A stretch of DNA of 64,000 bases from Paralithodes platypus (Eukaryota; Arthropoda; Malacostraca; Decapoda; Lithodidae), in the NCBI GenBank assembly GCA_032716605.1, contig CM064551.1:47095697-47159696 (forward strand), in the 5' to 3' direction. Shown here piece after piece: positions 10,151-21,064 of this stretch (position 1 is the stretch's first letter; each line of letters begins with the position of its first letter). The translations under genes and the position numbers were made by a program. The notes under the pieces were generated by a model. It was not told where the DNA came from, made no database searches, and saw only the letters and a list, made by a program, of their open reading frames with translations.

Positions 10151-10273
10151 AGGGGACTTTGGGACTTCTTGAAATTCGGACCATCGGGTGAATTCGGATT
10201 TGGCCTAAAATTGAAAAATTCGGACTATTGGGAGATTCGAATCATCGGTCGTCGGATTAAAGGACTTTTACTG

Positions 10274-10540
10274 TATATAGGATTACTAGAATGTACAAAC
10301 ATATATACGCTGTTAAGGTTAGAACAATATTCCAAAGAGTTTATAGTTCTAGTTAGGGACACAAGGATGTTCCCAGTTTATCATGTATAGATCTTATGGT
10401 AAAGATCTGGTCTTCAGCAAGCAGACTTACTTTGAAGTCACGCCCTGCTTGCAATCTTTCATATTTTTATACTATTTATTGTCTGTATACAATACAAAAA
10501 CTTAGAAATGTTATACGGCTTATTTTTGTCCTGAGGTTAG
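10274..10540 (+). other. DIRS-C 3' untranslated sequence, part 2
   Basis: Resumes DIRS 3' sequence after Tigger T1. The stretch gcagacttactttgaagtcacgccctgcttg resembles 31055-31085 of DIRS-B and 61405-61435 of DIRS-A, both just downstream of the recombinase. No complementary region or terminal repeat follows; LINE L3 starts near 10540. A deletion or truncation has removed the DIRS end. Confidence 0.65.
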
Positions 10541-10831
10541 GGTATTCTTTGCTTTTGGCAATCTAAATGATTATCTTCTTCAAAACAATAGCAAATTATC
10601 CCGTATCATAAAAAATAATAAATTGTCCCAAATAATAAAAATAAAAAAATTGAATCACCCCTAACTCTGCCACCCTACTTGATGTAATTATTACCAATAA
10701 ACCCGACATAGTACTAAACTCCGACGTAATTCCTCATCCTATCGCTGACCATGACCTAATAACCGCTACAATAAATATCAGTAAGCCCAAATTTTCGCCT
10801 ACTGTAAGATCATTTCAAGAATTAAAAAAAA
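10540..10831 (+). pseudogene. LINE L3 segment 1: end of endonuclease domain
   Basis: Plus-strand remnant of an old CR1/L2-group LINE. After a region reading NLNDYLLQNNSKLSRIIKNN comes LLDVIITNKPDIVLNS and HPIADHDLITATI, the C-terminal endonuclease blocks (DHDLI equals the SDH box). The frame changes once near 10650. Segment 2 continues it at 13771 after removal of a minus-strand LINE: the amino-acid order RSFQELK then SSDTFCQHILSKINNIN is what the family expects. Confidence 0.82.
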
Positions 10832-13770
10832 AATTTTTTTTTTTTTTTTTTTTTTAAAGAGACAATGAACGGAGGAAGGAAAAACACAGATAAAACAAAA
10901 AGGTCCATGTGCCTAAAGGCATCCTCCATTCATAAAATGTTTGTAACAACTGGATTTAAACATTTGTAGATTGTAAGTTTGTGGAAAGCAATAGTGAATT
11001 CCAAAGAGTAGTAGCTCTGGGGATAAATGAATTCTGATATGCAGAAGTTCTGCATTGTGGAGGAGAAAGTGTAAATTCATGGGCGCTCTCAGCTGCCCTA
11101 GTTCTACGGGGAAAGATGTGGAGAGGCGGCACAATTGAAGCAAGTTCCTCGGAACAATTACTGTGAAAATATCTGTAGAATAATGCAAGGGATGCAACGT
11201 TTCTTCGTATGGATAATGTAGGAAGGTCCTGTGTGATTGCAGGGTTATTGATTAATCTAATAGCTTTATTTTGAATTTTGTCCAACTGCCTCAATGCAAC
11301 CACTCCACTTCCACCCCACAGAGGTGAACAGTAATCCATCTGAGAACGCACATGACTTTTATATATTACGGCCAACTGCTCGTCAGTGAAGAATTCTCGA
11401 ACTCTGTACAGGAGTCCCAGTTTTTTAGAGGCATTCTTAGCAATGCTTCTAACATAATGTGTCCAGCTCAAGTTAGTAGTTAATGTTACACCGAGAATGT
11501 CAATACTAGGGGAAGTGGGAATATTTACATCATTAAAAAATATAAGGGAGTCAGTGAGATTCTGTCGGTTAGAAAATTGAATGTACTTGGTTTTCTGTGC
11601 ATTAAAGGAAACTAGATTCTTTTGTCCCCATCCATTAATTCTAGAAATTGCAGTGTTTATTTTTGAATTTGTAAGATCGGGTTGGGTGAAAGAATTGGTA
11701 AATGTGAAGGAACTGTGGAGTGTTGAGTCATCTGCGTAGGAATGTATTGGATTATGAGTGGTAGATATGAGATCATTGATATGAATGAGGAACAAAATTG
11801 GGGCCAAAACTGATCCCTGGGGAACACCAGCATTTATTGAGTGAAATTGAGAATAAAGACCATCTACCATTATACATATTTTTCTGTTATGAAGATAAGA
11901 AGAAATTAGTGGAACTAATGATGCAAGGCCGTAGTGTGACATCTTCGACAATAAGGATTGATGCCAGACTCTATCAAATGCCTTTGATATATCCAGTGCT
12001 ATTGTATGTGTTTCACCACGTTGGTCTGTAGCTTGGTTGATTTGATGCGTAAGAAGGCAAAGCATGTCTGCAGTTGATCGACATCGTCTAAAACCATATT
12101 GCCTATCACTGATTAATTTATTATTCTCAAGATGCTTAATTATGTGATTATTTAATATAATTTCAAAGACTTTACCAAGAGTGGAAGTTATAGCTATTGG
12201 TCTGTAGTTTGATGGATCTGAAGAGGCACCTTTTTTAGGAACTGGATGGATGTTTGCTTCTTTCCAGGGTACTGGGAAACATGAGGTATGAGTACACAGA
12301 CGGAAAAATTTTGCCAATACAGGAGCGAGCACCAAGGAGCAATTCTTAAGTACTATTGGAGGAATTTCATCTGGACCAGGAGCCTTATCTACTGAGAGAT
12401 TCTGCAAAATAGTTTTGACATGTCTGGTGTGGATCTTAAGTGAGGGAATTTCAGGCGAATTAAAATTAAGTACAGGGACATCTTGATTTATTTCATCTAA
12501 GGTTGAGTTGGTGGAGAAAATATCCGCAAGAAGGTTAGCTTTACCTCGTGGGTCACTTACAAGATTGCCAGTCGGAGATTTTAATGGTGGAATGGATGAA
12601 GCAGTAGTGAAGTTGGATTTAAATGAGTTAAGAGTAGACCAAAATATTTTGTTATCATTTGGATTATTTAGAAGTTTATTTGCCTGCTTGTGGAGAAAGT
12701 TTGATTTAGTTAGGTTTAATACAGTTTTGGCATGATTTCTGATGTTTCTAAAGTAATTAAAGGCTTCATGTGTTTTTTATCTTGTGTATGCATTGTAGGC
12801 TATTGCTTTTTGTTCAGTTACTCTAGCACAATTATGGTCAAACCATTTAGGTGAATTAGATCTTTTACTGTACTTTTGATGAGGAATAAAAGTTTCCATT
12901 CCAATTTTTACAAAATCTTGTATGTGGCTCAAGGTGGAGTGTGCATCATTAGAAAAGAAAGAGGTCCAGGGAATATCAATAAAGAAACTTTGAAGACCCT
13001 CCCAGTCTGCCCTATCATAATGCCATTTAGTCACCAAAACAGGTTCAGAGTGGGAAGGTGTGGTAGGTGATAGACAGGTGGCCTGTATCAGACAGTGATC
13101 AGAAGATCCAAGCGGGGACCTCACTGTAACATCATAATTTTCTGAATTGGTTGTTAAAAATAAGTCCAGTAGGTGGGAATTATGATTAGGATTATCTGGT
13201 ACACGGGTGGGTTGGTTGACTAGTTGAGTGAGATTAAATGAGTCTGCAAATAGCTCACATTCAAGACCAGCATCATCAGTCCTGGCTGAATGAGTGAGCC
13301 ATTCAACATTATGGACATTAAAATCACCCAACACAGTGATTTCAGAAGAAGCATTTAAGTTGAGGACACTGAGTTGTGAGGACAGAGAATCAAAAAGACT
13401 TTGCTCTGGAGGAGTATTTGGGGAACGGTAGATGCAACATATGTATTTAAATTTACCAGCAGAAATTAATTTGTATATAGAATAATCAAAATAGGGACAA
13501 TTGAAACTAGTAACCTCCTCCAGGGCAATTTCAGATTTTGCGAAGCAACATACACCTCCCTTAGGTCTGAAATTTTGGAGCAGTTGATAACCTGGAAAAT
13601 TAAATCTAGACGTGTCAGATGTGGATGTTACTTGAGTCTCTGTCAAAAAAAGGAGAGTAGGGGATTCTGCTTGAAGAAATTGGTGTACAGAATTGATGTT
13701 AGAGTGAAGTCCCCTTATATTACTAAAAAAAAAGCTGCACCGACGAGCAGCTTTGGGACGTTGCAATGCT
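10832..13770 (-). mobile_element. Minus-strand LINE L2 with poly-A tail, inserted in L3
   Basis: Non-LTR retrotransposon on minus. The 3' end is a poly-A tract (plus-strand T run at 10833-10854); the 5' end lies near 13770, where the interrupted L3 frame resumes. It contains one endonuclease-RT ORF with a single stop. The RT is close to that of the degraded LINE at 40242-42032 (shared DISKAFDRVWH and HSYADDS boxes), so the two belong to one lineage of the CR1/Jockey group. Confidence 0.85.
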
Positions 13771-13780
13771 CTTACAGCAG
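10956..13780 (-). pseudogene. LINE L2 ORF2: endonuclease plus reverse transcriptase, one in-frame stop
   Basis: A single frame of about 940 codons broken only by TAA at 12777-12779. Endonuclease part: SNIRGLHSNINSVHQFL (start of domain), LLFLTETQV, VLGDFNVHNVEWL, SSDHCLIQATC. Linker, then RT: DPSNYRPIAITSTLGK, IALDISKAFDRVWHQSL (motif A), NAGVPQGSVLAPILFLIHIND (motif B), HSYADDSTLHS (motif C, YADD). The C-terminal part ends with RATTLWNSLL, a usual CR1/Jockey tail. The stop follows an Arg codon in a region without catalytic residues; the flanking reading frame is the same on both sides, so this is one nonsense mutation and not a frameshift. Confidence 0.88.
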
Positions 13781-14483
13781 TGACACATTCTGTCAGCATA
13801 TTCTTAGCAAGATAAACAATATTAACAGAATACTCCACACAGACGATGTAAATGAGCAAGTTAACATATTAACATCAATCTTAAATCAAAGTCTAGAGCA
13901 CTGTGCCCCTATAGTTACCAGAGACATTAGTAGACCACCGCCCCCTGGATGAATGACGCAATTAAAGAAGCCATAAACGTAGCACATAAGAACTTAAACT
14001 AAGACAGGTATAACACAACAAAACAGAGTCTTTACAAAAACCGTAAAAAACAAGTTACAAAACTTATAGTAACAACAAAGAAAGAACACTATCATAATGA
14101 ACTCTTAAACTCAAAAAACAATATTGCCTCTACTTGGAAAATTGTAAAATCATTAGTTCCCCCCTCCAAATCCAACGCCTCACCAACTGATATTGAGCAA
14201 TCCAACGCCGAACATTTCAATGCTTTCTTTGCAAACGTCGGAAAAAGGACATATGAAAAATCCATAATATCCAAGACTCGACAGCCGATAATGAAAATAA
14301 CAATAACAATAACAATAACAATAACGACCTCTCCTCCCATTTCCTTCCCCAACCCGTAGATACAAACACAATTATCTTAACAATAAAGCACCTACGTAAT
14401 ACTAAATCTTTTGGGTGATAACATTTCTCTCCGATTCATTAAAGATACATTACCTGTTATTGCTTTTTACCTTACAATCATTA
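13771..14483 (+). pseudogene. LINE L3 segment 2: endonuclease-RT linker
   Basis: Continues L3: ILSKINNINRILHTDDVNEQ, SLEHCAPIVTRDISRPPPP and KSNASPTDIEQSNAEHFNAF are typical of the linker between endonuclease and RT in CR1/L2 LINEs. Frameshifts near 13948 and 14005 and an (AACAAT)n expansion at 14293-14326 break it. It ends at the TTAA at 14484, where a non-autonomous element is inserted; the frame rejoins at 15117 (YLTIIIN then TSIVTGIFPTV). Confidence 0.85.
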
Positions 14484-14487
14484 TTAA

Positions 14488-15116
14488 CCAGGGAACTGCA
14501 GGAAGACTCTTAAGAGTTCCCCCGGCGGACTGCGGGAAGACTCTTAAGAGTAAGGCTATTAAAAAATCCATTTAAAACACCCAAAAACATTTTTTTTTTT
14601 TTTTTTATTGCCCCTGGGCCATGCCAAATATCACTTTTCCACCTCCCCTCCTTCCCCACTTTCCTCACCTCCTTCAGTTATCACCTATTTTCCCTGTTAT
14701 TCCCTTATCCTGTGGTCTATTTTCGTGCTAACATTAGCGAGTTGCAAGCAGGGCATTGTCATCACTGTTAGCGAGTTGCAAGCAGGGCATTGTCATCACT
14801 GTTAGCAAGCGAGTGCAAGAGAGAGAGAGAGAATATCGATCTCCAGACGTGGGGAAAAGTGGTGGGAAGGGAGATTGCCTCAGCCATACATTATGTAACT
14901 CCCGGCCTGTATCGCCGATTTTGACCATCCAAACGCTGTTTCCACTTGTTTTATTGTTGTAACAGGTTAATACCTTTATAATCAACCTATAATAGGCGCA
15001 TATGGATAAGTATTAATGCTATTTATGGTAAAATAACGATGTTAGTGATGGGAACCGCTCAAATACGTCAGCACAGGAGTGTGGTGTCTCATACCCCCCC
15101 ATGCGCAGCCGAGAGG
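14488..15116. mobile_element. TTAA-flanked non-autonomous element, 629 bp (piggyBac-type)
   Basis: Bounded by TTAA on both sides within an otherwise continuous LINE frame. The ends (CCAGGGAACTGC and, inverted, CCTCTCGGCTGC) are only loosely inverted. Inside are a near-direct repeat (gaagactcttaagagt twice at 14504 and 14534), a T-run at 14590, and the 34-bp tandem at 14731-14810. No ORF of substance. PiggyBac is the superfamily with a TTAA target, but the termini are degraded. Confidence 0.7.
14731..14810. repeat. Tandem repeat, 34-bp unit, about 2.2 copies
   Basis: Two consecutive copies of a 34-base unit starting ttagcgagttgcaagcaggg (14733 and 14767) and a partial third. Confidence 0.9.
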
Positions 15117-15120
15117 TTAA

Positions 15121-15400
15121 CACCTCCATTGTCACTGGTATTTTTCCTACGGTATGCTATCGTCACCCCCCTTTTTAAAAGCGGAGATAATAACGACGCC
15201 ACTAATTACCGACCAATCTCATTACTCCCCATTTTTTTTTAAATACTCTAAAAGATTGTCGCTAATCAACTATCAAATTTCCTAGAAACTAATAAACTAC
15301 TCTCAATATGCCAACATGGATTCCGACCAAAATTATCCACCGAAACGGCCCTTACAGTTGTCACTAATGCAATATATAATAAGATGGATAAAAAACAAGT
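15121..15400 (+). pseudogene. LINE L3 segment 3: start of reverse transcriptase
   Basis: Reads AIVTPLFKSGDNNDATNYRP and ISLLPIF (RT motif 1-2), then, after a frameshift in the T-run at 15229-15240, ANQLSNFLETNKLLS-like and the QHGFRPKLSTETAL-like block. It stops at the boundary with DIRS-D at 15400 and rejoins at 23506, where DLSKAFDSVHHNTL is motif A. The codons join in frame when the AT dinucleotide shared by the DIRS-D ends is counted once. Confidence 0.88.
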
Positions 15401-15440
15401 ATTTAGTAGTAGCCTTTACGTTCCAACGTAGAAAATCTAG
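15401..15440 (+). repeat. DIRS-D left inverted terminal repeat (outer part)
   Basis: atttagtagtagcctttacg followed by ttccaacgtagaaaa. The reverse complement recurs at 22955-22985 in the internal palindrome, and a variant at 23424-23450 in the right terminal repeat. The inner limit could not be set. Confidence 0.75.
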
Positions 15441-16769
15441 GGAATGTGCAACCATCATCTTGGTATTTTTTGAGTTGGCAACAGTGTCAGCGTTCCTTCT
15501 CTGTTTCGTCTGATGTATACCCCAGGATCCCCGCACATGCGGTCTTCGGTGATCCTCTGGTTGCTTGGCCGCTCTCTGCCGTCCGACATATGGTCGTGCT
15601 CACTATCCTGCCAAACCCCGTTATACAGAGGGGGCACCACGTCTGCTGTGCTTGCCCGCCGCCTCTCACCGGCGTGCCTGAGGCCTAGGCTATGGACCGC
15701 TCCGCACTGGGAGTGGCCTCTCAACCCCCGCTCCGCTCGGGACCGGGATTCCCAGATCCCGGTACGGAGCGGGATGCTTTTACTACCTTATATAGAGGCT
15801 AGTGTGGGTTCCCAGTGCAGAGCGGGATGCTTTTACTACCTTGTATACAAGCTAGTTGGCCCGCTCCGCTCGTGGACGTTTCCGCCCGGTGCGCGGACTT
15901 TCCCTCCCGCTCGCTGGTACCTTCCCGCCCTGGGAGCAAGTCATTCCCACCTGTGAGCGTACATCTCTCGCTCTGGGGCGGAAATTTCCCGCGCTGAGGA
16001 GCGGACTTGTGGTGTCACTGCAGCTTCATTTCTACACTTCCTCCTCGGTACCTCATGGCCTTCAGGTATTATTCCCTCCTTTTTTTTTGGGGGGGGGGGG
16101 GGGATTGCAATACTTTCGTGGGAAGTGACCCTGCCTTTGGTCTACTCTGACCTAGCGTGTGGGGTTTCACTGGAACTTTTTGTAGGTTCACCTGTGTCCT
16201 GCTAGGCCCTTCCATATTGGTGGGGCCTTTTTGCTTACCTTCCATTAGGGGAAGGGCTGCACTCAGCCCTTTGTATGTCAGACACTGTTGCCTCCTAGGC
16301 TTGCTCTTGCTTGCCTTTCTCCGGTTTTACTAAACCGTCTTGAGGGGCCCCAGTTTGGTCTGATATCAGCTCCTGAGACACAGTCTTCCCCTACATTGGA
16401 CTCACCTATACCTTACGATGTCTTTGCCTTCCACCCTCAAACGGTGCCGCAGGTCTCTAGGAAGGGCTGCACTCAGCCCGCTCCGCCCTGGTGCGTGGGT
16501 GACTCCCGCTCCAGGTCGGTCCTATGACTAACCACATTCTCTTACAAGGCCGCTCCCCTTTTTTACTGTTATCTGCCTGCCTTCCTTCACCGGTTTCTTA
16601 GGCATTGCAGAGCGGGACCCTTTAGGCCGCTCTGCTTCAGTTGGGACTGTCTTTTATTACGAGCCTTTCTACTGGCATCTGGGTTAGGGCCACACTGGGC
16701 CCGTTCCGCCCTAGAGTGGGTTCTATCCTACTCTAGGTCGGGCCTATGCTTTGCCTCTCTTATTTTTCC

Positions 16770-17150
16770 CCAAGGACGCTCCCACGTCAGCTGTGATGCT
16801 CGACAATTCGGTTGGGACTCTTGGATGTAAATATCTGATGTTTTTACCCAAGGACGCTCCCACGTCAGCTGTCATGCTCGCCAATTTAGTTGGGACTCTT
16901 GGATGTTACTGGCCTTCCACCACTACTGGCATCTGGGTTAGGGCCACACTGGGCCCATTCCGCCCTAGAGTGGGTTCTATCCTACTCTCGGTCGGGCCTA
17001 TGCTTTGCCTCTTATTCTTACCCAAAGACGCTCCCACGTCAGCTGTAATACTAGACAATTCGGTTGGGACTCTTGGATGTAAATATCTGCTATTTTTCCC
17101 CAAGGACACTCCCACGTCAGCTATATGCTAGACAATTCAGTTGGGACTCT
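16770..17150 (+). repeat. Tandem/dispersed repeat, about 80-bp unit
   Basis: A unit containing ggacgctcccacgtcagctg, gacaattcggttgggactct and tggatgtaaatatctg occurs at about 16780, 16852, 17026 and 17102, and again as diverged copies at about 18625, 18706 and 18895. Confidence 0.85.
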
Positions 17151-17969
17151 TGGATGTTTAGATATATTACTGCCTCAAGTACCGAATTGGCTAACTTCTG
17201 TTTTTAGCCTAGCCTAGATGGGGGCGTTTTGGTGTATGACTCTGCGGCCTCCTCACTCTGGCATAATATGCCCCTGGATTGATTGGCGGCCCCAGTGCTA
17301 TGTCTACCTGACGCTTCGGTCACTTGTTGCTTACCCTCATCAAGGGTACAGTAACTGGTGGCTCCCTGTAATTTCATAGGGGCATTACTTGCAGTGGCTT
17401 AGTTTCGAACTGTTAGGTTCTATTAATTTTGGGCTTATTGTCACTGCCTTCGTTTTTTCGTTTATGCGCGACATTGCGGTTAGGTTACTCCTTCGGCTTG
17501 CATGAAGGAGGGGGCACCACCCCCCTGTTGGGCCAAGTCCCCTATTTTGTCTCTTTTAGCTTTCTCTTCACATGAAGGTATGCTATTGGTGTGTGCCCTG
17601 CCTTTCTAAGTTTACTGCCCCGCTTTCTTGGGCTAGGCCGCCTTTTCCACTTAGCCTAAATGTTGCCTCCTGGCTTGCCTTACTTGCCTCTCTACGGTTT
17701 TACTAAACCTTCTTGTGGGGCACCAGTTTATATGATACCTGCCCTTGCGACACTGTCTTACCCCAAGTTGGAGGTTCATACTGTACTTACTTAGTGTGTG
17801 CCCTGTTGTTCTATTTTGACTGCCACACTTTAGGCTAGGCCGACTTTTCGCTTAGCCTAACTTTTTTTTTTTGGGGGGGGGGGGTTTGGTTGTTAGACAC
17901 TATTGCCTCCTAGGCTTGCTCTTGCTTGCCTGTCTACAGATTTACTACACCGTCTTGAAGGGCACCAGT

Positions 17970-18280
17970 TTTAGTCTGATTCCAGCTCCTGAGACACAGT
18001 CTTACCCTCCATTGAACTCACCAATACCTTGAGTTCCTGAGATGCAGTCTTCACCTATATTGAACTCACCAATACCTTGAGGTTCCTGAGACACAGTCTT
18101 AACCTACATTGAGCTCACCAATACCTTGAGTTCCTGAGACACAGTCTTCACCTACTTTGAACTCACTAATACCTTGAGGTTCCTCAGGCACAGTCTTAAC
18201 CTACATTGAGCTCCCCAATACCTTGAGGTTCCTGAGACACAGTCTTAACCTACATTGTGCTCACCGATACCTTGAGATGT
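17970..18280 (+). repeat. Tandem repeat, about 57-bp unit, five to six copies
   Basis: Successive copies of ctgagacacagtcttaacct, acattgaactcaccaatacc and ttgaggttc between 17986 and 18275. A single copy is also present at 16372-16425. Confidence 0.88.
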
Positions 18281-18824
18281 CTTTTCCTTCCACCCTCCCC
18301 GGTGCCGCGGGTCTCTAGGAAGGGCTGTACTCAGCTCGCTCCGCCCTGGTGCGTGGATGACTCCCGCTCCAGGTCGGTCCTATGACTAGACACATTCTCT
18401 TATAAGAGCGCTCCCTTTATTACTGAAATCTGCCTGACGTCCTTCAACGGTGTCTTTGGCTTTGCTGAGCGGGACCCTTTAGGCCTCTCCACTTCAGTTG
18501 GGAATGTTTTTATTACGAGCCTCTGGCGTCTGGGCTAGGGCCTCACGGGGCCCGTTCCGCCCTAGAGTGGGCTCTATCCTCCTCTAGGTCGGGCCTATGC
18601 TTTGCCTCTGTTCTTTACCCACGGACGCTCCCACGTCAGCTGTGATGCTAGACCATTCAGTTGGGACGCTTGGATGTACATATCTGATATTTTTCCCCAG
18701 GGAAGCTCCCACGTCAGCTATCATGCTAGACGATTCTTTTGGGACTCTTGGATGTTCCTGGCCTTTCACCTTTCCTGGTACCTACAGGCCTCTGACGTTT
18801 GGCTACCCTACGCCCGCTCCACCC

Positions 18825-19530
18825 TGGTGCGACGACTCCACTCTGGAGCGGAAAATACGCTCTGGAGCGGAGAATGTCTTTTTATTTCCGAGGATGCTTC
18901 CACGTCAGCTGTACTGCTAGACTATTCTGACGGAACTCTTGGATGTTTTACCTTTCACCCTTCCTGATGCCACAGGCCTCTCCCATACGACTGCACTACA
19001 TCTGCCCCGCCCTAGATCGGAAATTCCCGCTCTTGGCCAGTTCTCTTCCATACTTCTACTGACACCATCCCGGTTCCTCACCTGTCCTATACCGCTCTCC
19101 GCTCTGGAGCGGAGCTTACTTTCTGCTCCAGAGCGGGATTTCCGCCCCAGAGCGGAGCGGGCCGTTCGGGGCCCCCTCCGCTCTGGGTCGGTTCTCGGTG
19201 GACTTTGCCTTGCCTCTGGATGGGCCCTCAGTTGCAGTCATATTCATCATACTACTGTTGCAGTCATTCATCTTACTACTGGCTCCATCTCGCTCCCTTG
19301 CCTCCCTAGGCTAGGTCATTCATCTTCCTACTGGCACCATCTCGCTCCATTGCCTCCCTAGGCCTCCTGGGCCGCTCCTGCAGCATGCAACGCTCTCCGC
19401 TCTGGTGCGCAGCTTCCATTCCGTTCCAGAGCGGAGAGGACCATTCCTCCTACATTCCGCTCCAGTGCGGATTTCCGCCTCGGAGCGGAGGGGACCATTC
19501 TGGACCACTCCACTCTGGGTCGGTGCTAGG
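18825..19530. repeat. Cluster of GC-rich palindromes (CCGCTCNNGAGCGG type)
   Basis: At least ten imperfect palindromes related to CCGCTCTGGAGCGG, e.g. near 18835, 18852, 19095, 19117, 19140, 19392, 19422, 19454 and 19478. Others occur at 15712 and 15768, and one in the right terminal region (23347). They could fold into repeated short hairpins; function unknown. Confidence 0.75.
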
Positions 19531-20399
19531 GTGCTTTGCTTTACCTCTGGATAGGGACTCGGTTGCAGTAGTTCACAGACTTCTCTTTTTTATCAGACAG
19601 TGCTCCCACTCTACTCTGATGGTAGAGTGGAGAAGAGGCGTCTTCTCCTCTTCAGTACCTTCAACCTTTGGGTATTCTTATTCTCCTCTTCAATTATAAG
19701 GCTTTCATGCCTTCCTTCTGGGGATTTGCACCTGCCCCTTGGTCTTTCCTGACCGGGGTTTTTCGGGGTTCTTGCTCTTGCTGGTTCGCCTGGTCTCTCC
19801 CTGACCCTCCGCATGGGGAGTCACTCTTCCCCCCTCGCCTCGCACAGGGGGGGGGGGGGATACTCACTTTCATGAAAGGTGCTCCATTTTCGAGGTGTAG
19901 TGAGCACTTTTGTGCGTCCTTCGGCCCTTGTGCCTGTTAATTTTCAGGAGTTTTCTTCAAGTATTTGTGCACCCATGAATTATCCTCCTGTATAGCCCTC
20001 CGTTCGAAGGGTCCCCCTTTTTCGTCCTTTCCTTCCTACACAAGGGAAGGGGGTAATCTCCTGTCAAGGATTCAACGGTTTTTAACAATATTGTGCTTAC
20101 ACACAATTCCTGTGCTTCCTACATGGGACGGCAGTATCTTTTTACTTTCCGATTGCAAGGAGGATATCCCTTCCTTCCTGCGCACACCATGGGTGTGCCC
20201 GTCCTGCCATGCCCGTTGGACGTAGAGAGTGTCCTCCCCTTATCTCATGCTACGGCCGCGATGGTTTTAACCCTCGGAGGTATAGATCGTGGCTCGTGGA
20301 TATTGACCTTTGTGTCTCGTCCTCCTTACCCGGACACGGTTGAGGCAAGGTCTCGCCTCTGCACTATGTAGTCGGGAATTGCTCTCTATGTCAAGGACC

Positions 20400-21052
20400 A
20401 TGCCGCCTTTCCTCCAGTGCCTCGTTCGGGCGTCCTCGCGGTTTCCGAGGACGCCGAAACGACGGTGTGATGTCGCTCTCCTTCCCCATATCGCCGACGA
20501 TTCCCGACTCCTACGTCCGGTTCATGCCATACATGTGGCTCTAGACGAGGCTCAGGAGCCCGTCACACTGCATGCAACCTCCCTGCCCGGGCCTGCCACC
20601 CTATGGGCGGATGCTCTGTCGAAAGGACAGAGCGCCCGGGTAGTATGGTATTCCCAACACACCGTGTTCGACGACCTAGCGGCCTCCTGGAGTGTTCCAC
20701 AGGTGGCCTGGTTCGCCTCATGCGAGGCGACCGGGTTGCCTGTGTTCCTGTACTGCTGGATTCCTCCTACGGCGGATGTACCGGTCGCGTTCAGAAAGGA
20801 CTGGCGCAGGTGGCGGTCGATTTATGTGTGTTCCACCAACCGACGCACTTTTTTTTGATGTGCAAAGTCCTCCACAGGCTGAGAGGGTACCAGTGCTTCG
20901 TTTGGTTGTCGCGCCCATCCGGCCGGCCCAAGCTTGGTCCGCTCGGCTGAAGCGGTGGTACCCGGGTCCAGTTCCCCTATCGATCTCCGATTTCCACTTG
21001 GTATCGATTGGTGTCATAGGGACCTCATTAGCCTTCACATCGTGGATGTTTT
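20400..21052 (+). pseudogene. DIRS-D RNase H end and post-RNase H region
   Basis: Contains HATSLPGPATLWADALSKGQ, which aligns with the intact-copy RNase H end HASYLPGVANVWADALSRRQ, then VPQVAWFASCEATGLPVF (PQVDLFASEETHKLPLY in DIRS-A). After a frame change at about 20820 comes FMCVPPTDALFFDVQS and APIRPAQAWSARLKRWYPGP (FPPPDASLMCHVV and APLWPAQLWYQQL). The order and spacing follow the DIRS pol. The RT fingers and palm expected upstream were not found, so the 5' half of pol is deleted or unrecognisable. Confidence 0.8.
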
Positions 21053-21064
21053 GAGGCAGGGTGG

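Larger units (their letters stand above)
6537..10273. mobile_element. Tigger/pogo-like DNA element T1 with TA duplication, nested LINE inside
   Basis: Termini are inverted: CAGTAAACTTCCGTTAATCCG on the left and, read from the right, CAGTAAAAGTCCTTTAATCCG. TA flanks at 6535-6536 and 10274-10275. The subterminal parts are rich in tcggattatcgg-type repeats. These are hallmarks of the Tigger/pogo branch of Tc1/mariner. No transposase ORF remains. About 2.8 kb of the interior is a CR1 LINE (6641-9445) and about 700 bp is a foldback (9446-10150), leaving only short Tigger arms. Non-autonomous. Confidence 0.85.
1..10540. mobile_element. DIRS-C: rearranged DIRS1-like retrotransposon, nested with SINE, LTR element and Tigger
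   Basis: Composite of one DIRS1-like family (same family as the copies at 30395-39040 and 53445-62107). Order: inverted gag (1-1752), RT/RNase H on plus (1753-4102 and 5538-5730), tyrosine recombinase (5731-6412) and 3' untranslated sequence (6413-6536, resuming at 10274). The palindromic internal complementary region and the inverted terminal repeat seen in the intact copies are missing on the right, where an older LINE begins at about 10540. Insertions within it: SINE 2460-2983, LTR element 4103-5537, Tigger-like 6537-10273. Removing each restores homology to the intact copies, which fixes their boundaries. Confidence 0.85.
14484..15120. repeat. TTAA target duplication flanking the 14.5-kb element
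   Basis: TTAA at 14484-14487 and 15117-15120. Excision rejoins the L3 reading frame exactly, as expected for piggyBac-type TTAA integration. Confidence 0.85.
15441..20300 (+). other. DIRS-D leader and gag region: repetitive, no recognisable protein
   Basis: About 4.9 kb without a convincing coding region, made of internal repeats. A block at about 16270-17160 is repeated at about 17890-18770 (cctcctaggcttgctcttgc, ctcctgagacacagtctt, gcctatgctttgcctct, acgctcccacgtcagctgt). Poly-G runs at 16087-16102 and 17873-17884 precede both. GC-rich palindromes of the type CCGCTCTGGAGCGG are frequent. Short ORFs here have biased Ser/Pro/Cys composition expected of repeats, and I treat them as spurious. 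The gag of this family has decayed beyond recognition or is absent. Confidence 0.6.

Noticed and set aside
14092..14371. Small proteins with runs of Val-Ile or Cys-Tyr
   Set aside because: They are translations of the (AACAAT)n microsatellite at 14293-14326 on the reverse strand.
16288..19699. Series of 60-140 codon ORFs as genes
   Set aside because: They follow tandem and duplicated blocks of DIRS-D, have repeat-driven composition and no recognisable domain.
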